Positions 30,923-41,962 are shown, counted from the first letter of the stretch. The stretch is DNA of 64,000 bases from Mycoplasma sp. E35C (GCF_019873825.1 NZ_CP068418.1:434001-498000); one strand, 5' to 3'. Notes: generated by a model from the sequence alone, not told the origin. Made by a program: numbers and translations.

Positions 30923-32370
30923 ATCGGTTTTTTATCAAAATCCTTCTTTAAGTTTAATTTAGAAATTAAATCATCAAAAATTTGCTTATTGATTGTTGCT
31001 TGGTATGTGTATTTTTTGAAATATGAATCTGACATCACAAAAAAGCCTTCATATCCAACGTCATTTCCTCATGAGTTTTCAATTTTTCACTTATTAATTG
31101 TCAGTTTATCCATTGCTTCAATTAAGTATTTAGCTGCTTGAGCTGATTTTTTAGCACTAATTAACTTATTGAATTCAAGATCAATTTTATTAAATTGATC
31201 TAAATCTAAATCAACCCCAACTAAAACCATAGCGTGATTTATTGCTGATAGTCAATAATCTAATTGATCTGATTTTTCTAAACTTAAATCAACATTAAAT
31301 AATGTTTGATAATCAAAAGCTTGATCATCCCAGAATGTGCGAGCTTGGTTTAAGTATAATGATTTAACTTCGCAACCAAATCATACAGGTTGTTTATTTA
31401 GTAATTGTTTGATTACTAAATAACTAAATAAAGCTTGTTCGATGTTATGGTGTAAGATGTCTTCACCTTCAATTACATTGTTTAAATATTTAACGCTAAA
31501 AGTTTGGTTAAATGGTTTTTGTTGTGAAGGAGCGTTAATTACAGAAACAAAACCAGTTTTTTCTAAAAACTCACTGAAGTATTTTTGATAAAAACTTAAT
31601 GGTGTTAATTTTTGGTCAACCACTTTTGTTGTGTGGTAATTAAAACGTGATTCTGAACCATCTTTGCTATCACTTTTAGTTATCTTTGTATAACTAAAAT
31701 CAAAGCTTTCTGGTAATTTTCCATAAATCGTGCTTAATAAATAAAATACTTCATCTAAAGCTTTAGTTTTGATCTTATTTAATTCAGATAATGGTTTATC
31801 TTTATTAGCAATAATCTTAGCTGCTGCTTGGTTTAGTTTTAAGTTAATTAAATAATTAACGTGGTGGGTTGATGAAGAGTTAGCTGAATCTGGCATCACA
31901 TACTTTGGCACTAATCCATATTTTTTAATGACATTAGTAAGCATTGTTCATTGACCACCATCAGCTACACCGTTTCTTAAAATAAATGTTAAAGTGCGGT
32001 CGTTTAATTTTTGATCTCTTAGTTCAGTAATTGTTTCTAAGAAATAATTACAGCGTTCAAATTTATCTCAAAAAGCAATATAAGCTTGTGATAATTCTAA
32101 ATCATCAATGTTTAGTTTTTTTGCTAAGCTATTTCTTAATAAATTTAAACCAGCAAAAATTCAACATCTACCAGTAGCAAACTGATTAACAACATCTAAT
32201 GTTGTTAAATCAACATTGAATGATAGCGAGTTTTGTGCGAAGTTATAGCCATTATAAGCAACTGCTTTAACACCATTAGTATTTAAGATGTTAGTAATTT
32301 GCTTATTAAATTTAGTTCGGCTTAATGCTTGAACTTGTTTTAATGAGTCTTTTAGTTCTAATTTTGCCAT
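30880..32370 (-). CDS. pepC: Aminopeptidase C, copy 1 (bleomycin-hydrolase family)
   Basis: This 496-residue cytosolic cysteine aminopeptidase is of papain fold. Catalytic Cys lies in ATGRCWIFAGLN near residue 68, His in INHAMVLVGVD near 370, and Asn in KIENSWGNDVG. The C-terminal PWDPIGTLAK matches the family's conserved WDPxGALA end, which sits in the active site and enforces aminopeptidase activity; a two-residue TK difference at the end is seen. ATG at 32370 shares a base with the stop of copy 2 (TAATG). It trims peptides to amino acids in this amino-acid-importing organism. Confidence 0.88.
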
Positions 32371-34034
32371 TATTTAACTCCTTTCACATTAGCACCTAGT
32401 GGATCAAAACCGTCAATTAAGATTGCTTTTGAATTGATTGCGTCTTTTAAGATTTCTTCAATCTTTAATTGTTTAGTGAATTTAACTAAGCTTTCGTCAA
32501 CAAATTTAGGATTTTCAAAGAATTTATTAGCTGCTGATTTTGAAACAACAACATCAATTAAATAGTCATTAAATCAAGCATCGTTCATGTAGAAGAACCC
32601 TTTGTTACCAAACTTATCACCTCATGAGTTTTCAACTTTTCATTTTTTGAAAACAAAAGTGTTAATTAAATCACTAGCAAATTCGTATTGGTTAATCTTC
32701 TTAGCTTTTTGATATTTTTTAGCTAATGCTTTTTGGTTTTTTAAAGTTTTTTGCTCATCAAAATCAACACCACATAAAGTCATTGCGTGGTTTGAAGAAA
32801 TGAAATAGTGTTTTACTTGTTCAGTGCGATCAATATCGAAGTTGATATTAAATAATGCGTTGTAATCAAATTGTTGATTATCAAATCCACCAGTTTTATT
32901 GTTTCTGTAATGATCAACATCACAAGCAAATCACATTGTTTGTTTTGAAATTAGATTAGCTAGTGCAAATAGTTTTAATAAGTTTTTTTCAATATTAAAG
33001 AATTGGAAATTCTTTGCTTCAAAAACGTTGTTTGAATCTTTTAATTCGTATTTTTGGTTAATCTTATATTCATCATTACCAATTGTTCAAAGATCCATAA
33101 AGTCATTAGAATCATATTTCACATATTGTTGTGAGAATTCTAATGGTGTCATAGCTTTGATAAAACTAAATTCAGCTTTGATTTCTTTTAGTTCATCTTT
33201 TTCTTCTTTTTTATCGTTATTATCAGCAACTTTTTGACTAACTTCTTGTTTGCTATCTTTTAGATCTTGGTTTTTTTGATCTGCTTTTTCTTCTTTTGGT
33301 TTATTGTCTTTGTTTTCTTCTTCTTTTTTAGCATCAGCAACATATTGTCAATCAAATTTAGTTGGCACTGGACCGTATGCTAAAACTAACATTTCAAGAA
33401 CTTTTTTAAGGGTATCTTTAATAACTTGTTCTTGTTTTTTCTTATCTTTTTGGTTAGCACGAATAACTTTTGTTGCTTTAATTAAGATGATTTGTAATAA
33501 CTCATTTAAAGCAAAAGTGTTGTGACCAGAAAAACTATCTGGCATTACTTCTTGGGGTACTAAACCGTATTTATTTACTAAGTTATCAAAATAACCAAAC
33601 CAACCACCATCTTGGCCAGCTTGTTGTAATTCCATTCTTAACTCACGATCATCTAAATCAACATTAGCTTGATCAATCATTTTGTATAAGAAACGATTAG
33701 CACGTTCGTATTTATCCCAAAAATCAATGTATGTTTGTGAAAATACGAAGTTTGATACTTTAAGATTTTCAGATGCTCTTCTTCTTAATGGGTTTAAACC
33801 AGCAAAAATTCAGCAGCGACCACTCATATCTTGGTTAGTGATGCTTAATGATGGTTTTTGGGCATCAATTAAGAAGTCAGTGATATTTTTATCAGGATTA
33901 AAAACATTAGTTGCTAAAGTATTAATGTCATTAGCTACTAGCGCATTTCTTGCTAATAAATATTCACGATTTTTTTGATAACTTTGATTTTTTTTCAGAT
34001 ATTTTTTGTAATCTAATTTGTTATTTTTATCCAT
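32370..34034 (-). CDS. Aminopeptidase C, copy 2, with charged insertion
   Basis: A 554-residue paralogue of copy 1. The catalytic Cys is in MSGRCWIFAGLNPL near residue 73, His in SSNHAMTLCGVDF and Asn in KVENSWGDKFG. Compared with copy 1 it carries an extra Lys/Glu/Asp-rich stretch of about 60 residues (KEEENKDNKPKEEK and onwards, near residue 235-295), probably a disordered loop. The end GFDPLGANVKGVK runs several residues past the usual WDPxGALA end, and the Trp is replaced by Phe, which could alter the exopeptidase gate. It starts three bases after smpB. Confidence 0.85.
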
Positions 34035-34037
34035 ATT

Positions 34038-34469
34038 TTAATACCTTCTCATTTCACGACTAGCATCACGATTTTTTAAACTATCGCGCTTGTCATGAAG
34101 TTTTTTAGGTTTAGCTAGATAAATGCTAACCTTGATTTTGTTTTTTGAAAAATAAATTTGATAAGGAATGATCACTAAAGATTGTTGTTTTTTAACTAAG
34201 TCAATCTTTAAGATTTCATGTTTATGCAATAAAAGCTTTCTGGTTCTAGTTTCATTATTAGTTTTAGAAGTATCAAAGCGATATTTTGGCACTAATAAAT
34301 TAAGTATGTAAGCTTCATTTTTGCGAATAATGACATAACTATCATCTAGACTTCCATGACCCAGAGCTAATGATTTAACCTCATTACCTGTTAATGAAAT
34401 GCCTGCTTCATACTTATCAAGTAGTTCGTAATTAAATTTTGCTTTTTTATTATTAACTAATAATCGCAT
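34038..34469 (-). CDS. smpB: SsrA-binding protein
   Basis: This 143-residue protein binds tmRNA and delivers it to stalled ribosomes. KKAKFNYELLDKYEAGISLTGNEVKSL and the basic, disordered C-terminal tail (KKLHDKRDSLKNRDASREMRRY) are diagnostic. The ATG at 34469 overlaps the stop of the membrane-protein gene (TAATG). The tmRNA gene itself is not seen in this window. Downstream come two aminopeptidases, so ribosome rescue and peptide disposal are in one transcript. Confidence 0.93.
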   Translation of the reverse strand: MRLLVNNKKAKFNYELLDKYEAGISLTGNEVKSLALGHGSLDDSYVIIRKNEAYILNLLVPKYRFDTSKTNNETRTRKLLLHKHEILKIDLVKKQQSLVIIPYQIYFSKNKIKVSIYLAKPKKLHDKRDSLKNRDASREMRRY

Positions 34470-35215
34470 TAAGCTTTTTTAAATTTTGAATTGATAGTTT
34501 TTCTTAATTCTTTAAAGTCAAAACTAACATATAAAAGCAAGAAGATTGTTAGTGCATTGAATAAGAAGAATAAAACTATTAAGATGTATCCAAAAGCCGA
34601 AATACCTAGTTGATATTCGTTTGGATTTTGATCAACAGCACCTTTGATATTAAACGCATAACCAAATGAAGCATTTTCACGGATATCATTCATTTCTTTC
34701 GGGAAATCATTGATATTAGAAATAAATACTCCTAAAATCATGATTAATGATGTGATGATCATTGCAAAAGCAAAGCCAAAGTTTTTAATATTAAAGGCTT
34801 TTTTAGCAGAAGAAGTAGATAAATTTGTGTAATTTTTATCTTTAAATCCTATGATGTAATAAGCAATACCAATTACGGTATTGATTAAAAATAAAGCGAT
34901 GCAAGTAACACCATAAGGTGTTAATGATAAACCTTTTAGTAATTTTGAACCACGACCAACGACATTATCATCAGTTACAATGTTATTTCAAAATAAACCA
35001 ATATCACCTGATTTGTCTATTGTTCATGTTTTATTAATTACAACACCAACAAAAACTAATAAAGATAATATTAAAAAACTTACACAAAAGATTGCAGATA
35101 AAATAAAGCGTCAAAAATCAATATCTAATAGTTGATAAAATTTTGAATTCGCTCTTTGTTCTTGGATTTCTTTTTGTAAAGCTTCAATTTTACTATCAAT
35201 ATCTGGTGTGTTCAT
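34469..35215 (-). CDS. Four-helix membrane protein of unknown function
   Basis: 248 residues from ATG 35215. Four hydrophobic segments are seen: ILSAIFCVSFLILSLLVFVGVVI, LTPYGVTCIALFLINTVIGIAYYIIGF, FGFAFAMIITSLIMILGVFI and FGYILIVLFFLFNALTIFLLLYV. The N-terminal 30 residues are charged and may be coiled (DIDSKIEALQKEIQEQRANS). It sits between pepP and smpB, overlapping smpB by one base. No family is recognised. Confidence 0.7.
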
Positions 35216-35229
35216 TTTTAGCATAGGTT

Positions 35230-36291
35230 TTATAACTTCATTCTTAAGATTTCTTTAGACAATCACACAGATTTTTTCTCTTTAACTTGGATCATGTCTT
35301 CGATTCTGATTCCACCAACTTCTGGGATATAAATTCCAGGTTCAATTGTTACAATTGCATCAACGCCTAATTTTTGAGTATAAGCTGATGATACGTTTGG
35401 TTTTTCATGGATGTCAATACCAACCCCATGACCTGTTGAGTGAGCAAAAGTGCCCTTGAATTCAGAACCATCAATAATATCGCGACAAACTTTGTCAACT
35501 TCTTGACCAGTTAAATCACTTCTAGCAACATTAATTCCTGCTTGGTTAGCTTTATCAACCATCTTATAAGCATTAATTAATCTTTGGTTTTTTGGTTTGT
35601 TTAGAACTCATGTTCTTGTGATATCACTACAAAAACCTTGATAGATTGTTCCAAAATCAATGGTAATAAAATCACCGTCTTTAAATTTACGGTTAGTTGG
35701 TTTGTGGTGTGGTTTTGAACCGTTTGGACCAGAAGCTACAATTGGATCAAATGAATTTTTTTCACCACCAGCTTCAATTAAAGCAAAAGTTACCATCTTA
35801 GCTAATTGCATTTCAGTCATGCCTACTTTTAGCATTTCAGGTAGTTTGTTACCAACTTCTTTAGTAATTGCTATTACTTTCTTTAATTTTTTTAATTCAG
35901 TTGGTGTTTTAATTGCTCTTAATGTTTGCGTATCGATTGGTGTTTGCTTTTCACTAATCTTATCAAGCATTGGTTGGTATTGGTATGTTAAATAATCAGC
36001 TTCAATTAATAAGTGCTTGATTTTTAATTTTTTAGCAACATCACTTAAAGCGTTGGCTGATAATAAAACAACTTCAGTATCACTAATTGATTTTGAAGCT
36101 GCTTCAAAATAACGAGAGTCAATTATTAAAACTGATTTATTTTTTGTAACTAATAAAAAACCAGCAGAAGAATTAAATTCTGTAAATCATAAACGATTTT
36201 GGTCAGAAGTGAATAAAATTGCGTCTGCTTTGTGTTTTGATAATTCAGTTTTAATAATGTCGTGTTTGAATTTGTAATCTTCCAACAACAT
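35230..36291 (-). CDS. pepP: Xaa-Pro aminopeptidase (M24)
   Basis: A 353-residue pita-bread-fold metallopeptidase that removes N-terminal residues before proline. The five metal ligands are visible in order: Asp in FITIDFGT, Asp in FCSDITRTW, His in STGHGVGIDIHE, Glu in TIEPGIYIP and Glu in GIRIEDM. The N-terminal creatinase-like domain takes the first 120 residues. The ATG at 36291 shares a base with the rpmG stop (TAATG). It complements the two PepC enzymes downstream, which cannot cut before proline. Confidence 0.9.
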
Positions 36292-36452
36292 TATTTACGT
36301 TTAACCTCTTTGTGAACTGTTGTTTGACGACATCTAGAACAGTATTTGTTTAAACTTAGTTTTTCAGGATTTTTCTTAGCATTTTTTCTTGTAATGTAAT
36401 TAATTTCATTACATGCATCACATCCTAATCTAGTTCCACGTTTTTGTGCCAT
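36291..36452 (-). CDS. rpmG: 50S ribosomal protein L33
   Basis: This 53-residue basic protein of the large ribosomal subunit has the zinc-binding pairs CDAC and CSRC (zinc-type L33) and the typical NYITRKNAKKNPEKLSLNKYC core. It is the first gene of the operon. The ATG at 36452 follows an AGGAAAATAATTT-like leader. Confidence 0.93.
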   Translation of the reverse strand: MAQKRGTRLGCDACNEINYITRKNAKKNPEKLSLNKYCSRCRQTTVHKEVKRK

Positions 36453-36525
36453 ATTAAATTATTTTCCTTATCAATTTTTATAAAATAACTTCTTATATTT
36501 TAAATTAAAAATATTTAATTATGAA

Positions 36526-36556
36526 AATAAAAAACGACTGGATAGTCCAGTCGTTT
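36526..36556 (-). terminator. Rho-independent terminator of tRNA-Arg
   Basis: AAACGACTGGA (36532-36542) pairs with TCCAGTCGTTT (36546-36556), with a U-run on the minus strand. Confidence 0.85.
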
Positions 36557-36642
36557 AAATGTAAATATTAATTAGTTGTTAGAAACAAATTGGATTAAAA
36601 ATAAATCTATTAATTTGCTCTTTAAAAAATTTGAAAATTTAA

Positions 36643-36719
36643 TGGCGCGCCGAAAGGGATTCGAACCCCTGACAACAGGCTTAGAAGGCATGTGCTCTAT
36701 CCAACTGAGCTACCGGCGC
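36643..36719 (-). tRNA. tRNA-Arg (anticodon TCT)
   Basis: A 77-nt cloverleaf with encoded CCA. The acceptor GCGCCGG pairs with TCGGCGC. The D-loop is GTAGCTCAGTTGGATAGAGC. The anticodon loop CTTCTAA has TCT at 36683-36685 on the minus strand. The T-arm is GGGGTTCGAATCCCT. It reads AGA, a major Arg codon in this AT-rich genome. Confidence 0.93.
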
Positions 36720-36760
36720 ATCTTGTAAGAGATGTTTTAAACACTCTTACATATTATATA

Positions 36761-38140
36761 TTATTCTCTTATTAATGGAATAACTAAATTATTTACACCA
36801 CTATTTGTTCGAGCTAATTCAGCTGATGGTAAGTAGTGCACAACAAATCCTTGTTGTAATAGTAAGTGGTTAGTAATCTTGTTACGATCATACACAATTA
36901 CTTCGGTTGGTTTGATCATTAATACTTCTAAGCAAGAATTGTTTGCTTCACTAATTGAATTCATTTCATCACCACCACCTGAAAGGATGAATTTTGGTCT
37001 TCTTTTGATGATTAATTCAATTAATTCTTCAAATGAAATGTCAATTTCTTTGAATTCAACTTTATTTAAGCCATCAATATCTTTTTGATTTGAAGCTAAT
37101 AATTCAAAGAAGATGATTTCACCTAATACTTTTTGATTAACAATAAATTTATCATAATCTAAGCTAGCAATTATTTGATTCATGCTGACAAATTCACTGC
37201 TGTCTTTTTTAGCACAAACAATAATTCTTAAAATTTTATTATTTGGATCGTTGTATAAATTTCTTGCGAATAATTCAATACCTAGAACATTAGTATTTTT
37301 TGAAACACTAATTAATAATGTATTTTTATTAACCAATAAAATATCTTCATTAGCTAAATAACAATTGTCATTTTCTCTTGAGAAATAAAGATTAACATTG
37401 TTAAATCTTGGGTGGAATTTAACTAGATATTCATAAAACAATGTGTGGCGATTGAAATAATCATCATTATGTTTAAAGATTACAACCCCACTACCAATTG
37501 TTGAAAAATAACGTTGTTGTAATAAGAAATCATTTAATGGTTCAATATAATAAGCGCTATCACTTAAAACTAGATCACTAAAGCGATCAATAATTAATGA
37601 AGGAACTTCGTTTTTCTTCACTCCTGCAATCATTGCATTAATCATTTCTAAGTTTGAATTAAAGCTTCTGAAATAATTAAATAATGTGTTGAAAGCAGAT
37701 AAACTAGTAATCTTAGCTTCAATAATGAATCGTTGAATAAATTCTTCTTTTAATTCATCACCACCAGCATCTAACGCGCTAGCCAACATTACATTTAAAT
37801 AATGAACCTTAACACCGTTTTTTTGTAAAATTGCACTTAAAATATCATGCTCTTTTTGAATTCTTTCTAAGTGTTTAGAACTACTAAATGAAGCATCAGA
37901 TTTTTTAATAATGCGTTCAACTTCAATCCCTGGACGGTATAAAATAACTTCTTTTAATTTTGAAGCATTACTATAAACATTGAAATGATCATGTTCTTTA
38001 GCTTTTAAACGAGCTGATAGATCATCAATTGTTGTTAGTTGGGTGTTGTTAATTGGTTTAGCTAAATTAGCTTTTTTAGCAACTTTTTTCTTTGATTTTT
38101 TAGTTGTCTTTTTCTTAGATTTTTTCTTATTAATTGCCAC
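36761..38140 (-). CDS. Arginine deiminase homologue lacking catalytic residues
   Basis: This 459-residue intact protein aligns with arginine deiminase over its whole length: KEVILYRPGIEVERI, IQKEHDILSAILQKNGVKVHYL, FSTIGSGVVIF, LFYEYLVKFHPRF, LDYDKF, EVIVYDRNKITN and a C-terminal IPLIRE. The active-site residues are changed. FTRDPF is FLLQQRYF. EGGD is ANED. MHLD is VSMNQ. The catalytic Cys of RCMSMP is Asn451 in NNLVIP. It is therefore expected to be inactive as a deiminase. The first 25 residues are a Lys-rich tail (KKKSKKKTTKKSKKK) absent from the family. It stands alone, without arcB or arcC. Its long open frame argues for a new function, not decay. Confidence 0.82.
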   Translation of the reverse strand: MAINKKKSKKKTTKKSKKKVAKKANLAKPINNTQLTTIDDLSARLKAKEHDHFNVYSNASKLKEVILYRPGIEVERIIKKSDASFSSSKHLERIQKEHDILSAILQKNGVKVHYLNVMLASALDAGGDELKEEFIQRFIIEAKITSLSAFNTLFNYFRSFNSNLEMINAMIAGVKKNEVPSLIIDRFSDLVLSDSAYYIEPLNDFLLQQRYFSTIGSGVVIFKHNDDYFNRHTLFYEYLVKFHPRFNNVNLYFSRENDNCYLANEDILLVNKNTLLISVSKNTNVLGIELFARNLYNDPNNKILRIIVCAKKDSSEFVSMNQIIASLDYDKFIVNQKVLGEIIFFELLASNQKDIDGLNKVEFKEIDISFEELIELIIKRRPKFILSGGGDEMNSISEANNSCLEVLMIKPTEVIVYDRNKITNHLLLQQGFVVHYLPSAELARTNSGVNNLVIPLIRE

Positions 38141-38234
38141 TTTTAAACCCTAGCTAATTACAATACTTTTATAATACTTTTATAATTATATTATTAATAA
38201 AAAATAATTATATATAGTTTGATCTGTTATTAAG

Positions 38235-38879
38235 ATGTTAAATGACAAGCCAATGATGATTGCAATTGCTGGTGGCAGTGGTTCTGGTAAATCAACAATT
38301 ACGCAATTAATTATTAAAGCAATTAAGAAGCATACCAATCTAAAAGTATCAACTGTTTGTTTGGATAATTATTACAAACCTTTTAGTGAATTATCACTAG
38401 AAGCTAGAAAAAAACTTAATTATGATGATCCAAACAGTTTAGATTGAGATCAAGTTTATAATGATCTGATTAAGTTGCAAAATAATCAAGCAATTAAAAT
38501 GCCTGTTTATGATTATAAAAACTACACCAGATCTGTTAAATATAAACTAATAAAACCAAGCGATATTATTATTTTTGAAGGGATCTTATCATTACATAAT
38601 GAAGATATCTTAAAACTAACTAACTTCAAATTATTTATTGACACTCCATCTGATGAACGTTTAGCTCGAAGAATTGAACGTGATTGTTTAGAACGTGCCA
38701 GGGACATTAAACAGGTTTTAAAACAATGACGTGATCAAGTAAGAATCATGCACCGTAAGTATGTGCAAAAACAAAAAGAAGAAGCAAACTTAATCTTACC
38801 GTGATATACCCTAAATCACGAAGGAATGAGTATTATTCAGAATGCAATAATTAAGATTGCCAAAGATCATGCGTTATAG
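38235..38879 (+). CDS. udk: Uridine kinase
   Basis: This 214-residue kinase phosphorylates uridine and cytidine with ATP or GTP. P-loop AIAGGSGSGKSTITQLI near residue 10, LDNYYKP (lid/base region), YDDPNSLDWDQ, PVYDYKNYTRS and the Walker B-like DIIIFEGILSL are typical. RRIERDCLERAR is the usual Arg-rich lid. UGA codons at 38445 and 38727 are Trp. It is transcribed divergently from the ADI-like gene and overlaps the next small gene by 11 bases. Confidence 0.92.
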
Positions 38880-39150
38880 ATTGACTGATCATTCAAAAGT
38901 AAGAGCTAAACAACGTTTAATTCTTAAAGAAAAAGATGATATTTTCATTGAATCTGAAATCAATGATATGTTAGAAAAAATCATTCCTTATCATATTGAT
39001 GATAAGAATTTTGGTTACTTTGAATTTCCTAAAGAATATTTAATTGATAAGAAAAAACGTTTATTTGCTGTTATTCAATTAGATGATGGCATGATTGTTA
39101 GTATCACACCAATTTCACCAAGAAAATTTTTGAATATCTACAATAACTAA
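38869..39150 (+). CDS. Small hypothetical protein after udk
   Basis: A 93-residue soluble protein from ATG 38869 (a TTG at 38857 is in frame). LTDHSKVRAKQRLILKEKDD near the start and FAVIQLDDGMIVSITP later suggest a small alpha-beta fold. The H-x-x-x-R-x-x-Q-R pattern recalls toxin-like or DUF4258-type proteins, but the match is weak. Overlap with udk suggests coupled translation. A strong bidirectional terminator follows. Confidence 0.65.
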   Translation: MRYRLTDHSKVRAKQRLILKEKDDIFIESEINDMLEKIIPYHIDDKNFGYFEFPKEYLIDKKKRLFAVIQLDDGMIVSITPISPRKFLNIYNN

Positions 39151-39156
39151 AAAGAT

Positions 39157-39198
39157 AAAATGAACCTAGAAATTGCTTGATTTTCTAGGTTCATTTTT
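39157..39198. terminator. Bidirectional terminator
   Basis: AAAATGAACCTAGAAA (39157-39172) pairs with TTTCTAGGTTCATTTT (39182-39197), A-rich left and T-rich right. It serves the + udk operon and the minus 39207 gene. Confidence 0.88.
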
Positions 39199-39206
39199 AG
39201 TTTATT

Positions 39207-40268
39207 TTAATCCTTATTTACTTGATTGTTAATTTTATGATAACCATCAAAATTATCGTTAATTAAATTAAATTTAGTTCTAATCTTTGTTCTGATTTGC
39301 TTATTGATTTTTGAAGAAATTAATCAATAAAAAAGATTAACTAATGCAATAAGTGAAATGAAGCTAAAAAATAAGATAATATTGATTCTGATTGCTATTG
39401 AATAATCTAATTTCATCACATAATTTAATCATGTAAAATACACCAAAATCATGATGCTAGGTAATGAATAAATGATGTTGATTAGAATTGTTAAAAAATA
39501 AATTTTAGCACTGATTTTATCAATAAATTTAAAGTTTAATAGATCCTGAGCAAATAAGATGAAAATTAATAAACTATGATAACCATGTAATGGAGCAGAA
39601 TAGATTGGCAGAATTTTAAACATCATATTAGCTCTTGAATTCGATAGGTTATATGTCGATTTATGAATCGGTGATATGTTCGCTTTTAGATTATTAATGA
39701 TCGTATTATATTCGTGTTTATATCAATAACCATTATCATAATCCTTAATTAAATTAGCTACATCAATTGCTTTAAAATAACTAAAATAAATAACGTTATA
39801 TTCTCTGGAAATACTATATAAGAATCTGGTTTGATATTCTTGTAAAATATCAGGACTTATTTCATCGTGATCGTGACAATGTTTAAAGGCTAATTTAGCT
39901 ATCAGTTTTTTGGTTAAATAAATGCTTAAAGCAATTATTAAGTTATAAAACAAATAGATAAGAATAACAAAAACACTTGATGTAATGATCCTGATGTTTG
40001 TTTGATTAACATCAAAAAGCATTCCATAAGCAATTGTTGAAGCAACAATAATAGCACTTAAAACAAAATGGATAATTAAAGGAATTGAACCTTTAAAATA
40101 AAAAATTTCTCTGATTTTTGGATTATTAATAACACCAGATCAAGCTGTTGAAATTCGGTAAAAAATTAAGATATTTACATACGGTAATAAATAAATCAAA
40201 AATGGTAGTTTTAATTGATTGTATCTATCAATGTGTGAATAATCATAACTTTTAGAAAACGATAGCAT
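39207..40268 (-). CDS. Polytopic membrane protein of unknown function
   Basis: 353 residues from ATG 40268. About seven hydrophobic segments are seen, such as FLIYLLPYVNILIFY, SIPLIIHFVLSAIIVASTIAYGM, IITSSVFVILIYLFYNLIIALSIYL, LLIFILFAQDLL, IYFLTILINIIYSLPSIMILVYF and INIILFFSFISLIALVNLFYWL. A polar middle domain contains KHCHDHDEISPDILQEYQ, a His/Asp cluster that might bind metal. No family is recognised. Confidence 0.7.
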
Positions 40269-40651
40269 AATGTATATAAATAAAAAAGAATCGATTTTAA
40301 TTGATAGTTAAAATAGTGAATAAAGCGATTAAAACTTTGAGTAAAAAAAGGTATAAAACTAGATGTATAAAAATTGATTTATTATTTTGTAATACCGCTA
40401 ATTATTAATACTATAGTTATTAAAACTATTTAGCACCTTAAATTTATTTGATTATACAAAAAACCTATTAATGAAATAAAATTCATTTATAAAGTTAAAG
40501 TGTTTTTGGATGATTAAAATTATTTCAAAATAAATATATTTTGAAATAATAATGTTTTTTAGTTATATAATCGCTAAATTTATTCTTAATCCAGTCTTAA
40601 TTATTTAGCGTAAAAAAGTGGATCATTATCATAAAAATTGATGAAAATAAT
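40269..40651. other. Intergenic region with two hairpins ending the obg operon
   Basis: No gene is seen. A perfect 14-bp stem, ATTATTTCAAAATA (40519-40532) with TATTTTGAAATAAT (40537-40550), and CGCTAAAT (40572-40579) with ATTTAGCG (40603-40610) lie after the obg stop. Both probably terminate or stabilise the obg transcript. Confidence 0.65.
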
Positions 40652-41956
40652 CTATTCATCAATTAAGTATTCATAGTCACAAATAACAATTACATCATTA
40701 GCTTTTGCACCCATGGCTTTAAGTTGATCTTCAACTCCCATTGATTTAATTTTTTGTCCTAGTCTTGTGATGTTATCAAGTGTAGTTTGTGGAATTTTCT
40801 TAAATCAATAAGTCAATTTTTTTGATGAAACAATTCAACGGCCTTCACCATCTTTAATTACATCCAGTGGATCGTCATCAATTGTTTTTTCACCATCATA
40901 GTGATAAACTTTTTCAACAACACTTGGTGTTGAAAAAGGGTTTTCTTCGTCAGAAGTTTTTAAGGTTTTTTCGTATAAATCAAATACTAAATTAACGAGG
41001 TTACCAACATCACCGTTGATTGCTGAAATTGAAGTGATTGAAATGTTCTTTTTTAATAAATAACTACGCAATTTATTGAAATTTTCAATAGCACCATCAG
41101 CATCCATTTTATTAGCAACAACCATCATTTTTTTATTGACTAATAGTTGTGAATACTTCTTTAATTCTGTCATGATTTTTTCATAAGCATCAATGACATT
41201 TTCATGATCAAATGGATTCATTGAAATTAAGTGAATTAAAACTTCACAACGTTCAACGTGTCTTAAAAAATCATGACCTAATCCATAACCTTCGCTGGCA
41301 TTTTCGATCAATCCAGGGATATCAGCAAACACCAAACGTTTATTATTATTTTCAACCATCCCCAAGATTGGCACTAATGTTGTAAATTGGTAATTAGCAA
41401 TCTTTGGTTTGGCATTTGATAGTTTTGAAATCAATGTTGATTTTCCAGCATTAGGATAACCAACAATTCCAACGTTAGCTAAATATTTAAGTTCTAATCG
41501 AACAGATCGTTGTTCTCCTTCATCACCTAATTCATATAAATTAGGTGCTCTTAATGTTGAAGATTTAAAAGCAGCATTACCACGGCCGCCCTTGCCGCCA
41601 TGACAAATAATAAATTCTTGTTTATCACGAATTAAATCAACAATTACTTCATTGGTTGCTTCGTCATAAACGGTTGTTCCAATCGGAACTTTAACATACT
41701 TATCTTCACCATTTTGTCCAGATGACATATCAGGCTTACCATTATCACCATTACTAGCACGAATAATCTTAGAATACTTCAAGCTTAATAATGTCGATTG
41801 GTTATGATCAGCCACTAAGATAATATTTCCGCCCTTGCCGCCACTTCCACCAGCAGGACCGCCTTTATCATAGTGAGCTTCTCTTCTTCAGGCAATAATT
41901 CCATCACCACCATTACCTGCAATTAATTTAATTTGACAACGATCGATAAATTGCAT
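40652..41956 (-). CDS. obg: Obg GTPase
   Basis: This 434-residue essential GTPase acts in 50S assembly and stress control. The Gly-rich Obg fold comes first (GNGGDGI, GGPAGGSGGKGGNI, HGGKGGRGN). The G domain follows, with G1 GYPNAGKSTLI near residue 165, G3 DIPGLIENA and G4 NKMD. The C-terminal OCT domain of about 80 residues ends GDGRW-to-VIVICDYEYLIDE. The 41963-42565 gene lies 6 bases upstream. Start ATG is 41956. Confidence 0.93.
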
Positions 41957-41962
41957 ATTTAC

